DNA from: Bubalus kerabau
Lineage: Eukaryota; Chordata; Mammalia; Artiodactyla; Bovidae
Assembly (NCBI RefSeq): GCF_029407905.1
Contig: NC_073634.1
Coordinates: 28,347,501-28,411,500, forward strand
Length of the DNA stretch: 64,000 nucleotides
Reading direction: 5' to 3'
In this document: positions 22,498-32,078 of the stretch, piece by piece
Numbering within the stretch: position 1 is the stretch's first letter
How the letters are laid out: each line of letters begins with the position of its first letter
Program-made: the position numbers and the translations under genes
The notes under the pieces: model-generated
The model's database searches: none
The model's input: only the letters and a program-made list of their open reading frames with translations
What the model was told of the DNA's origin: nothing

Positions 22498-23156
22498 CTC
22501 AGTTACTACTGTGCAGAGTGAGTCAGGGACCCACCAGGCAGGTACTGTTATTACAGTCCACAGGTGAGGAAACCTCAGCCAAGACATCAAGCGGTTTCCC
22601 TGAAGTCACACAGCTGGTAATCAATGAAGTCAGGATTTGAACCCAGGTAAACCAAGACAGCATATTGAAAAACCGAGACATTACTTTGCCAACAAAGGTC
22701 TGTCTAGTCAAGGCTATGGTTTTTCCAGTAGTCATGTATGGATGTGAGAGTTGGACTATAAAGAAAGCTGTTGAAGAAGACTCTTGACCTTTGAACTGTA
22801 AGGAGGTCCAACCAGTCCATCCTAAAGGAGATCAGTCCTAGGTGTTCATTGGAAGGACTGATGTTGAAGCTGAAACTCCAATACTTTGGCCACCTGACGC
22901 AAAGAGCTGACTCATTTGAAAAGACCCTGATGCTGGGAAAGATTGAAGGCAGGAGGAGAAGGGGATGACAGAGGATGCGACGGTTGGATTGCATCACTGA
23001 CTCGATGGACATGAGTTTGGGCGGACTCCAGGAGTTGGTGATGGACAGGGAGGCCTGGAGTGCTGCAGTTCATGGGGTTGCAAAGAGTCAGACACGACTG
23101 AGCAACTGAACTGAACTGAACTGAGTCGGACTCCAGAGCCCAGCTCTGCTAACCCC
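22498..23156 (-). repeat. MIR SINE split by BovB
   Basis: Reverse MIR left part at 22498-22650 (GTACTGTTATTACAGTCCAC, GTCACACAGCTGGTAATCAA, GATTTGAACCCAGG). The right part at about 23124-23156 is GTCGGACTCCAGAGCCCAGC. The interruption is BovB. Confidence 0.85.
22651..23123 (+). mobile_element. BovB LINE 3' fragment (about 470 bp)
   Basis: Forward BovB from the region reading ILKNRDITLPTKVCLVKAMV-like sequence to the terminal ACTGAACTGAACTGAACTGA. The frame is broken by substitutions, for example at GCTGTTGAAGAAGACTCTTG. 5'-truncated, inserted in MIR. Confidence 0.93.
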
Positions 23157-23416
23157 TCCCTGGAGCCCTGTCCAGCTCGTCCCTTCACATGAGGCTGGGG
23201 GAGCAGGCCGAAGAGCCAGGCTGCCTTGTTCCTGTCCTGGCTCCTCCTCTTCCTGGGGGGCTGCTGGTGCATGTGACCTAGTCTCTAGTACCTCACCCCC
23301 TCACTCCTCTCATTGGCTGGGGATTGGATTGGGAAGGGCACACACTCCTGCACGCTCAGAGCTCTCAGGTCCAGCCTGGATACTAGCTTTGGTTGGCCTC
23401 ACACTTGAGCCATTCT

Positions 23417-23717
23417 GTCCAGGCTGCTGCTGCTACTGCTGCTAAGTCGCTTCAGTCATGTCCGACTCTGTGTGACCCCATAGACGGCAGCCCACCTGGC
23501 TCCCCCGTCCCTGGTATTCTCCAGGCAAGAACACTGGAGTGGGTTGCCATTTCCTTCTCCAATGCATGAAAGTGAGAAGTCAAAGTGAAGTCACTCAGTC
23601 ATGTCCGACTCTTAGCAACCCCATGGACTACAGCCCACCAGACTCCTCCGTCCATGGGATTTTCCAGGCAAGAGTACTGGAGTGGGTTGCCATTGCCTTC
23701 TCCAGGGGTCCAGGCTG
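23417..23717 (-). mobile_element. BOV-A2 SINE, full length, perfect 10-bp TSD
   Basis: Both arms are present in reverse orientation at 23427-23707, separated by the linker CAATGCATGAAAGTGAGAAG. The duplication GTCCAGGCTG sits at 23417-23426 and 23708-23717. Confidence 0.97.
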
Positions 23718-23984
23718 AGAGCAGATCAATTATACCACCCAAGGCAACTGTACCTGGGACTGAGTAAGAAAACCTGGCCCTCCACATGTCACAAGCCCTT
23801 CTCCAACACAGTGGCCTGCTTGCACAAAGCCCTGTGTCAGGGACCCTGGAGCTTGCCACGTGGGCTCCTCCAGCCCACTCTGAACTCCCAGCCCAACCCT
23901 AACATCCACCATCTACATTACCACACACTCGAGTGTAGTCCATCTAATACTTTTCCCAGGATCCCATCCCTGACTTTGGTTTCT

Positions 23985-24095
23985 CCCTCTAGACTGTAAA
24001 CACCCCAAGAGCAAGGGCCCTATTTTTTGTATCTTTCATCTGCCCAGCAGCCCAGGTACAGGCCTGTGCACACTCAGGTCCTAAAAACCCACTTG
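23985..24095 (+). repeat. L2-like 3' end
   Basis: CTAGACTGTAAACACCCCAAGA then AGCAAGGGCCCTATTTTTTG resembles the L2 terminal region; the tail is diverged. Confidence 0.5.
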
Positions 24096-24754
24096 AAATG
24101 GATGGGATGGGGTTGGAGGCTTAGGTACTACACCTTTGGAGTTGCTGGTTAAAATGTAGTCTTCCTAGAAGTGGAAATGGGTGTAGGGTGGGGTGGATAT
24201 GGACTTTGATGCAAATGAATGCAAATCACCGTGTTGTGATAAGCAGATGTGCATCTGGATTCAGAATCCTGGCCCCCTGGGCTGTGCCCTCTGATTAGGG
24301 GGCTCTGTGTCTGCTGGGGATCTTGAGTGGTGAAGCTGGCATGCTGGAAGTGGCCCCTGCACAGCTCTCAGCACTGGTGGAAACCTACCCGGGCAGCCTG
24401 GATGACACGAGGTGTGTAAAGCAGAGACCTGCCCTGGAGATAGGCTGGAGATATAGCCAGCGCTGGAGACGCCTGGGTTCTGGGGACACAGCATGGCAGG
24501 AGTGGAGTGGGGCAAGCCCAGAACACCAGACCAGGAAGGAGCAGACCACCCCTGATGTCATGGTCATGGTCAGGTCTTCAGACTCTCTCAGCTCTCTGCT
24601 GTGACTACCAATGGAAGCTGCTGGCTGCCTGCCACTCGCCATGACCGCTCCCAGGCCTCACTGGGGTGCCCACCAGCCTGGACCTGCACGGGGTGGGCAG
24701 ACCATGGTCACTGGAGGAGCGAGAGGCTTCCCAGCACTGATGAGTGCCCTCTTT
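24096..24754. other. single-copy stretch
   Basis: No repeat or gene recognised. Confidence 0.4.
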
Positions 24755-24877
24755 GGCCAGTGACTGGGACTGGGACTGTCACAGTCCAGGAAACTGAGGC
24801 TCAGAGAGCTGAGTGGCCCTAAGGCAACACAGTGGGTCAGGGCAGAGCCTGATCAGAACCCAGGTCTCCAGGGCTAA
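24755..24877 (-). repeat. MIR SINE
   Basis: GTCCAGGAAACTGAGGCTCA and AGAACCCAGGTCTCCAGG match reverse MIR. It is cut at its right by a Bov-tA. Confidence 0.8.
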
Positions 24878-25100
24878 GTGTGCATGCTCAGTTGCTCAGT
24901 CATGTCCGACTCTTTGCTTCCCCATTTGCTACTTTCTGTAGCCCGCCAGGCTCATCTGTCCATAGGATTCTCCAGGCAAGAATACTGGAGTAGGTTGCCA
25001 TGCCCCGCTCCAGGGGATCTTCCCCAGGGATCGAACCTGCATCTCCTGCGGCTCCTGCACTGTAGGCGGATTCTATACTACTGAGCCACCGGGGAAGCCC
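24878..25100 (-). mobile_element. Bov-tA SINE
   Basis: Reverse copy: GCTCAGTTGCTCAGTCATGT at left, B-box GGGATCGAACCTGCA, head GAGCCACCGGGGAAGCCC at right. It lies directly after the CAGGTCTCCAGG part of a MIR. Confidence 0.95.
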
Positions 25101-26569
25101 AGGTGAGGAGGGAACATAATGACAGCCTGGACAGGTAGGGCCCCCCAGCCCAGCCCAGAGACTGTCTCCTTCAGGCAAGGCATGGCAAGGGACTGAAGAA
25201 GAGCGTGAGGACGGGGCCAGAGAAGCGGTGTGGAGAGAATCAGGTGTCTGGGAATTTTCAGGGGGATTGCGAGGCAGCCCAAAACCAGGGTTCCCACAGC
25301 GGCAGGTGGGCATCCAGTGGGCCCTGCCGAACAGGGCTGGCACCAATTCTAGTGGGGTTGGAGGTGCCAGCTCTCACCCGCCAGCCGGCCTGCCAGCTGG
25401 GGAAGCTTCATTAGAATTCCTCAGCCCTCCAACCCATTTCCTTCCTGGTGAACAGGACAGCTAAGGGCCCCCGCCGCCTGCTGCTGGGGTGAGGTGGCCA
25501 GGCTGGCAGCTTCAAGCCGGGCTGAGGGTGGGGGCTAACCAACAAGCTCAGGAAGCCTGCCTTGGAGGATAGAACAGCCGCTGGCCTGACCCTAAATTTC
25601 CCCAAGTCAGAGACCATCTGCCTGTCTGTCTATCCAGTCCCCCAGGGCCCAGGGGGCTGGTGAGTGTGGACAGACAGACACGAGGTTGTGGGAAGCTTCA
25701 GTGATTAATGGGTGATGAAAACCAGACTCCTACAGGATGGGGGTGGGAACAGAGAGGCAGAGAGAGTCTGTCTGTTTCACGCTTGGCTCAGCTTGGAGCC
25801 CTCAGCCCAGGGAGGAGGGCAGAGGCCACTAAGGGCAGTGCTCTGGCCCCAGCCTGGACATCCCCACCCCGCTGCACCTATGCCCACATGGCACTTCCTT
25901 CAGCCTCTGCCCCAGAAGGTAATCCTGTGAGGAACCAGCTTTGCTCCCAGCACCCAGGGACCCTGAAATATTCTCCCTCTCAGAACACCCCAAGGTCTCC
26001 ATCTCCTCAGGAGGAAAGACCAGTCACCACCTTGCCTCCTCCAGCCTTCACTTCCTTCTTGCCATGGGGCTAATGTCCTGGAGCTCAGACCCTGAAGCTC
26101 CTGTCACCTCCCCCCAAAACACATGACAACCCCATCTTCTGTCCTCAGGACCCACTAAGCTCAGTCCTTACCATGGAAACTTTGAAAAGGTGAAATCAAG
26201 CTGACTTCCCCTCAGAGATTCCTTGACAGCAAAACCTCCGTCTAAGAGGATTTAGATCAAGCCTCCAAGAAAGCAAACAGGAGGGAGGCTCGCACAAGCA
26301 TGTCTCATAGTCCCCACCGGACAGACCCCGGCATAACCTCGCACCTCTCCCCCCGCCCCAAAACATCCCCCAACCAACCTACTTGCCCCAAGTCTGGGAT
26401 TCTCACTAACACAACCCTGAGAAGCTTTCAGAGGGTGTCCACCCTCAGGGCCCTGGGATCTGGCCAGGCAGGGGTGAAAGAAGGAATGGGGATACAGAGA
26501 GAGGAAGTGGTTTTGAGAAGGTGGAGCACAGAGGCAAACTCTGCTGACTGAAGACTTTTGCTGCTGGCT
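25101..26569. other. single-copy stretch, no gene recognised
   Basis: About 1.5 kb of GC-moderate sequence without recognised repeats or coding frames. Confidence 0.4.
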
Positions 26570-26865
26570 AACCAGGCCCTCTGGAGAAGGCAATGGCACC
26601 CCACTCCAGTACTCTTGCCTGGAAAATCCCATGGACGGAAGAGCCTGATGGGCTGCAGTCCATGGGGTCGCTAAGAGTTGGGCACGACTGAGTGACTTCC
26701 CTTTCACTTCTCACTTTCATGCCTTGGAGAAGGAAATGGCAACCCACTCCAGTGTTCTTGCCTGGAGAATCCCAGGGACAGGGGAGCCTGGTGGGCTGCC
26801 GTCTATGGGGTCGCACAGAGTTGGACACGACTGAAGCGACTTAGCAGCAGCAGCAACCAGGCCCT
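26570..26865 (+). mobile_element. BOV-A2 SINE, full length, perfect 11-bp TSD
   Basis: Forward copy at 26581-26854 with both arms and a terminal TTAGCAGCAGCAGC. AACCAGGCCCT is duplicated at 26570-26580 and 26855-26865. Confidence 0.97.
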
Positions 26866-26874
26866 CCTATCACC

Positions 26875-26912
26875 AGAATAAAACTTCTAGTTATCAAAAA
26901 AAAAAAAAAAAA
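26875..26912 (+). other. AATAAA signal followed by encoded poly(A)17
   Basis: CCAGAATAAAACTTCTAG is followed within 20 bp by 17 A residues (26896-26912). This is the layout of the 3' end of a retroposed mRNA. No parent gene or flanking duplication was recognised. Confidence 0.4.
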
Positions 26913-27811
26913 TTCCAAGGTAGCTGTTGTGTTGAGGTGAAGCAGGCCATAAGGAAAATATTTATTCCTTCCTTCTTGCCCACCAGGCACCTTGTGTGTA
27001 TTTCTTGGCTCATATCCTATGGGAAGAAACTAAGGCTCAGGACATTGCCCACTCCCTCCCCTCCCCTCACAGGGTTAAGTGAGGAGCTGAGAGCCCAAGT
27101 CCCTCAGACACAAACCCGTCCTACTTTCTGAAGCCCCACCCTGCCAGAGGCTGAGGTGAGGAGAGCTGGACACCATCTGGGAAGAATCAGAGAAGATTTG
27201 GAGAAAAGATCTCATGTGGGAATGAGAAATCCTTCATTAGGGCTTTTAATCAAAAAAGCAGAAACCTAATCTTCCTCCTTGCAAACGTTTCTGGACTCCC
27301 AGGGGTACCTGACTTTGTGTCCAACAAGTTATTAAGGAAGCAAGTATAAAACTTAAAAATCCCTGTCCCAAGCAGTCAGAGAAGGCTTTCTTATGGGGAG
27401 TGGGGAAGGGTGCAGCTGAACTCTATTGCTCCCTGCACCCCAGCTCCCTTTCTCTTGCCTTGACAGAGCCCAGACTTGTCATCTGAGAAGTAGGGGGAGG
27501 GTGAGGTCACTGCCCTTCTCTGGTTTCCGCCCAGAGCTCTGCTCTTCTGCAGGGAATGCGGTACTGGGCGGCTTTGCAGCCTGAAGTCAGCACTGTGGAA
27601 GGAGCCGCTGGGTGGTTCTTATAAAGAAGAGTGTAGGATGCTGCCCTCCCCCGCCCTCCTGAGTGCAAAACAAGATCCTCTTGGCCAAGGCTGAGTGCCT
27701 GCCGTTCAGCCGTGTCCAGGCCTGAGCGTCAGCCTGGACACGTGCATCCAGGCTGCCCCGAGGCAAAGGAGGCGTCCTCAGACACTTCTCAAGATAAAAC
27801 AAAAAAGTGGA
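26913..27811. other. single-copy stretch
   Basis: No repeat or gene recognised. Confidence 0.4.
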
Positions 27812-28742
27812 AGTGTATTCATTCTCTGTTGCAGCATAACAAACTACCATAAAGTTAGCAGCTTAATGCAACACAAATTAATTGTCTCTGTTCTATAGGT
27901 TAGAAGTTCGGGTAGACTCAGCTGGGCTCTCTGCTCAGAGCTTGCAAAGCCAGAATCAAGGTGTGAGCTTGCTGGGTGGGTGTCTAGATGTTCTGGGGCA
28001 AGACTCTTTTCCCAAGTTCATTTTGATTGTAGCAGATCTCTGCTCCTGTGGTTGTTGGACTGAGGTGCTCTTTTCTTGCCAATTGTCAGCCAGGGGTCCC
28101 TCTCAGCTCCTAGAGGCTGCTTTCTTACACCCCTTCCAGGGGGTCTCCTCCATCTTCAGGTCTTCAAATGTACAGGGAACAACCCCTACCCCCATGCTTC
28201 AAATCTGTCATATCCTCTCCTGCCTGCAACCCAGAGAAAACTGTCTGCTTTTATTATTTACTTTATACATAGCTATGCTGGGTCTTCATAGCTCTGGGCA
28301 GGCTTTCCCTAGTTGAAATAAGCAGGGGCTACTATTCATTGCAGTAGATGGGCTTCTTATTGTGGTGGCTTCTCTTGTGAAGCACAGGCTCTGGGGCGTG
28401 CAGAATTCAGTAGTCGTGATACAGGAGATTAGTTGCTCCACCGCATATGGGATCTTCCCATACCAGGGATCAAACCCGTGTCTTCTGCACTGGCAGGCAG
28501 ATTCTCAGCCACTAGGCCACCAGGGAAGTCCAAACCCCCTACTTATTTTAAAGAGCCTGTGTGATTAGGCACACCGCCAGATAATCTCCCTTTTGATTCA
28601 AGTTGACTGATTCAAAACCCTAATTAGGTTTTTAAAATCATTTTGCATGTAATGTCACAGAATCAGGGGCTTGATATCTTCTCATAATCAGGCATTAGGA
28701 TGAGAAATCTCAGGGGGACATATTTTAAATTCTGCCTACATG
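27812..28742. repeat. MLT1-type LTR (MaLR/ERVL) split by CHR SINE
   Basis: CATTCTCTGTTGCAGCATAA, then CAAACTACCATAAAGTTAGC and CCAGGGGTCCCTCTCAGC, with the distal part CCAGATAATCTCCCTTTTG and TTTAAATTCTGCCTACA. This is an old MaLR long terminal repeat, now noncoding. The middle (28249-28531) is a younger SINE. Confidence 0.8.
28249..28531 (-). mobile_element. CHR-2/BCS-type SINE
   Basis: Reverse copy: GCTATGCTGGGTCTTCATAG, GGCTTCTCTTGTGAAGCACA, B-box GGGATCAAACCCGTG, head GGCCACCAGGGAAGTCC. Confidence 0.9.
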
Positions 28743-29224
28743 CAGGAACTTTTTTGACATTTTTGCCTAAATGTTGGACTAGACTTCTCACAGGACTTTC
28801 TTCCCTCTGCCCCAGGTGCTCAGGGGACAAGGTGGCACCTGGCTGCGTGGCTGCCCAGGAACCCCTGGCCCTTCTCTCCTCCTTGAAACAGACTCTGAGG
28901 CTTTTCAAGACATGGGCGGGGCGGGGGTGGGTGGGGGGTGCGGATGGGTCCGGGGTGGGTGGATCCTGCTTCGGAATCGCTGGGGCTCTGCTCGTATTAA
29001 TCACCTTCTCCTTCCAGAGCTTCCACCACTGCATCCCACCCAAACTTCTACTGAGCTCTGCCCTGCCCTTCATACTCTCTGCGTTGTACCACCTACACGA
29101 TCTCTGGAGGCCGTCTACACTCGCCTCCTCTCTGACCACCAGAATCTGGCCCCTACCCATCCCTATTCCTTTCATCTGCTGTCTCCCCCTTATCCCAGTG
29201 GACTCCTTCCAGGCCTTATTTCCC
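28743..29224. other. single-copy stretch with G-rich run
   Basis: No repeat recognised apart from the G-rich motif listed separately. Two long plus-strand frames overlap it in different registers (28700-29452 and 28816-29610), without domains. Confidence 0.4.
28914..28939 (+). other. G-quadruplex-type motif
   Basis: Five G runs of three or more (3, 4, 5, 3 and 6 G) separated by single C or T bases. Confidence 0.8.
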
Positions 29225-29338
29225 AGGCCTTGCTGGGAGGGCAGGGATGGATTCCATCTTGTACCCTGTTGTATTGCCAATACTCGGCCCAGCTCCAGGA
29301 ACATAGCAGACACTCAGCAAACATTTGTTGTGGTTTCT
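29225..29338 (+). repeat. L2 LINE 3' end
   Basis: GGGAGGGCAGGGATGGATTC, CCAGGAACATAGCAGACACT, AGCAAACATTTGTTG. Confidence 0.8.
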
Positions 29339-30482
29339 CTGGGTTCATGTATCTGTGGGGTCCATTTGCTAAAGTGCTTCTCTTTCTCTCCCAAATCCAG
29401 ACACACGTCACCACACCCACCCCTGCAGCATGTCACACTCTGCTTGGCCTGAGGGCAAGAACCAAAGCAAAGGGCAGAGTGTGTGGGTCACTCAGGATGA
29501 AACACTCCACGAATTCAGTTCGGTCTCACACCACACACACATACACGTGGGCCAGAGACTTCGAGTTCCCTGTGGCCCATTGCTGGGAAGGCAAGAGTCG
29601 CCACTCTTAGGCTTCTGCCCTCACCCTACGTGGGCCACCGGCTCAGCCATCTCTCTAGGAGTTTACTTGTGCTGGCCTTAATCTTTTTTCATTCCATCTC
29701 TGAATTGGGGCCCATGTTCTCATCCTCCAGGGGCCCACCCACTTCCTCTTGGGAGTCCTGCCGAGGACAGTGTGGTTTGAAGAACGTTCTAATCCTGGCC
29801 CCAAAGCTCTGAGAGAAAAAATGACTAAAAGCCCTGGAATGTGGAGCCTGCTGCTTCCTGCAAAGCATTTTGAATGAAACACGTAACCAACAGCTGCAGC
29901 GCAGAGAATGGAAACTTTGAGGGACGTCATGGCTCCAGGTCCTCAAATAGCAGGCTTGTGAGCAGAAGAAGCTCTTTATTTCTGCCCAGGCCGGACACCC
30001 TCAGCGCCCACCCCTCCCGGCTCTCCTTCCAGGAACTGGGCCCGCCACGCCAAGGACGTGATCCTGCTGCTCATTTATTCCAAACACTCCGCAGCAGCCC
30101 CTTAGAGCCCCCAGGTCTTCGCTGGCGGGTAGTAAGACCCCCTTCCCACTCACGAACTCCCAAGGGCATTGAGGATCCCACCGCTGCCTCCCCAGCGATC
30201 CTGAAGCAGGACGCCCCACTCAGGTCTTGAAAAGCCCCAGAGCCCGTCCCAAGAGCAGAAAGTCAGCACATGTTCCAACTGAGTTCTCATCCTGGAATCA
30301 GCCCCAGGTCAAGCCTGGCAGTGACAGCCAACTTACGCCAAGCGCTAGGATAGCGTCACCCAAGGCTGCTCTCAGGGTGGACTTGGGGGTGAGCAGACAA
30401 GGATAGACAGCCCCGTGGGGGCAAAAGGCCTGGAAGTTAGGAAACTCCTAAAGATCATGCCTGAGTGAAGGGATGATATGCT
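29339..30482. other. single-copy stretch with a candidate regulatory cluster
   Basis: No repeats recognised. At 29850-29945 several site-like words cluster: CCTGGAATGTGGAG, the E-box CAACAGCTGCAG, and GGGACGTCATGG (CRE-like). Function unknown. Confidence 0.35.
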
Positions 30483-30790
30483 AACACTTTCTCAACTCCT
30501 TTATTAAGATGTAACATATAGGCATCAAACTGTGTCTTAAATGGCATGGCTCAATGGATCAAAATATAGAACATTTCAAATACCCTAGAAGTTTCCCTGG
30601 AGCCCTTCATAGTCAATAACCCCCCCTTAGTGGTAACCACTCTCAGAAGTTTCTTTCTCGTACCATCATTTAATTTTCCCCTTTTGGGGACTTTGTTTCA
30701 GTGGCATCACAAATGGTGTGTGCTCTGGCCATGGGCATATTGTGCTCTGCCTTGTCTCTGAGATTTACCCTTGTTTAGACACACTCGCAG
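30483..30790. repeat. L1M 3' UTR fragment (diverged)
   Basis: TATTAAGATGTAACATATAG, AAATATAGAACATTTCAAAT and TAGTGGTAACCACTCTCAGA follow the order of an ancient L1 3' region. Orientation uncertain. Confidence 0.55.
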
Positions 30791-30899
30791 CTCTGTGGTA
30801 CCTGCTGTGCTGCAGGTTCTGTACAGAGGATAGCATGTTGAGTTTCTGCGCTGAAGCTTTATCTGGAGCCCATTTGGCTGATAAGAAAGGTGGTTAAAT

Positions 30900-30995
30900 C
30901 AGCAGTTCACTGTCACGTAGTCAAGACGTGGAGGAGCATGGCCCCAAACCCAGGGTAGATGGACTCCAGAGCTGATTCTCACGTCTTTCCTCTTC
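30900..30995 (-). repeat. MIR SINE (right part)
   Basis: GTCACGTAGTCAAGACGTGG, CCCCAAACCCAGGGTAGATG and GACTCCAGAGCTGATTCTCA match reverse MIR. Confidence 0.6.
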
Positions 30996-31283
30996 AGAAA
31001 TATAGACGAGGGACTTCCCTGGTGGTCCGGTGGTTAACAGTCCACCTTCTGGGCTTCCCAGGTGCAACAGTCGTAAAGGATCTGCCTGCCAATGCAGGGG
31101 ACACGAGTTCAATCCCTGGTCTGGGTACTAAGATCCCACATGCTGCAGGAGAAACTATGTCTTTGTGCCGCAACTAGAGAGTCCATGTGGCATAAGAGAA
31201 GATCCTGCAGGACACACTAAGACCTGATGCAGCTAAACAAACAAACAAACAAACAATAAATACTTAAAAAAAAGAAATATAGA
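30996..31283 (+). mobile_element. chimeric CHR SINE with doubled head, 11-bp TSD
   Basis: The insert at 31007-31272 begins with a CHR-type head (GGGACTTCCCTGGTGGTCCG, 31010-31050). It then starts again at about 31051 with GGGCTTCCCAGGTGCAACAG before continuing through B-box GTTCAATCCCTGG and a body ending in (AAAC)n at 31235-31255. The target AGAAATATAGA is duplicated at 30996-31006 and 31273-31283, so both heads arrived in one event. Confidence 0.85.
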
Positions 31284-31504
31284 AAACCTGCCCCTGTTTT
31301 ACCAAAAAGTGGGAAGACATTGCCTTAGAGATCCAGAGTCTGGGATTTTTCTCACAAAGGAAACTTTCATTTCAGGCACTCAAGAGCCCAGCAGAAGCGC
31401 CCTTTTCACTTTAGCCCCAGTAGTCCCTGGGCAATAAGATAAGGCAGGTGCAGAGGGGTGAGCAGGGGGCTGGGAGGCATCTCAGAGTACCAAGCCCTAG
31501 GAAA
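31284..31504. other. single-copy stretch
   Basis: No repeat or gene recognised. Confidence 0.4.
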
Positions 31505-31576
31505 AGAATGAAGAGGTTCATTCATTTAGTCAGCAATATTCATTGAGTACCTACTGTATGCCAGGTGCTATCCTGG
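31505..31576 (-). repeat. L2/MIR-type fragment
   Basis: TTCATTCATTTAGTCAGCAA and GAGTACCTACTGTATGCCAG, the common reverse L2/MIR terminal sequence. Confidence 0.7.
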
Positions 31577-32078
31577 GTGCTTTCTTTTTGGTTATCTACT
31601 GCAATATAGCAAACCACTCTAAGACATAGTGGCTTAAAATGAACAACAAATATTTATCATCTTTCAAGATTTTATAAGTTACCTGGACAGTTCTTCTATC
31701 AATCTCGCTAGGGTCTCTCATGCTGCTACAAGTCAGATGGCACCTGGGATGGCAGTCATCTAGGCACTTGACTGTCTGAATCAAGATGCCAGATTCTTGT
31801 GTCTGTCACCCTGGCCAGGACCCTGAAAGGCTGGGTCAGCTGGGACTCTAGGATTGCTAAAGTTCCCTCTGTCTCCAACTAGTCTCAGGGTTTCTCCCTC
31901 TTCATGTGGAATTCTCCAGCAGAGCACAAGTCTTCTTACATTGACAGCATAGGGCTCTCAAAAGTGCAAAAATGGGAGCCCCTACACCTCACTAAAGCTT
32001 AGGCCAACACTGAGGCAGCACTCCTTTGGCTATATTCTATGGTTAAGGAGCGTTGCAGTCCCAGACCAGATTCAGTGT

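Noticed and set aside
28700..29610. Two plus-strand open frames of 250 and 264 codons
   Set aside because: They overlap in different registers, start within or beside an MLT1 end, run through an L2 terminus and show no domain or codon pattern of a real gene.
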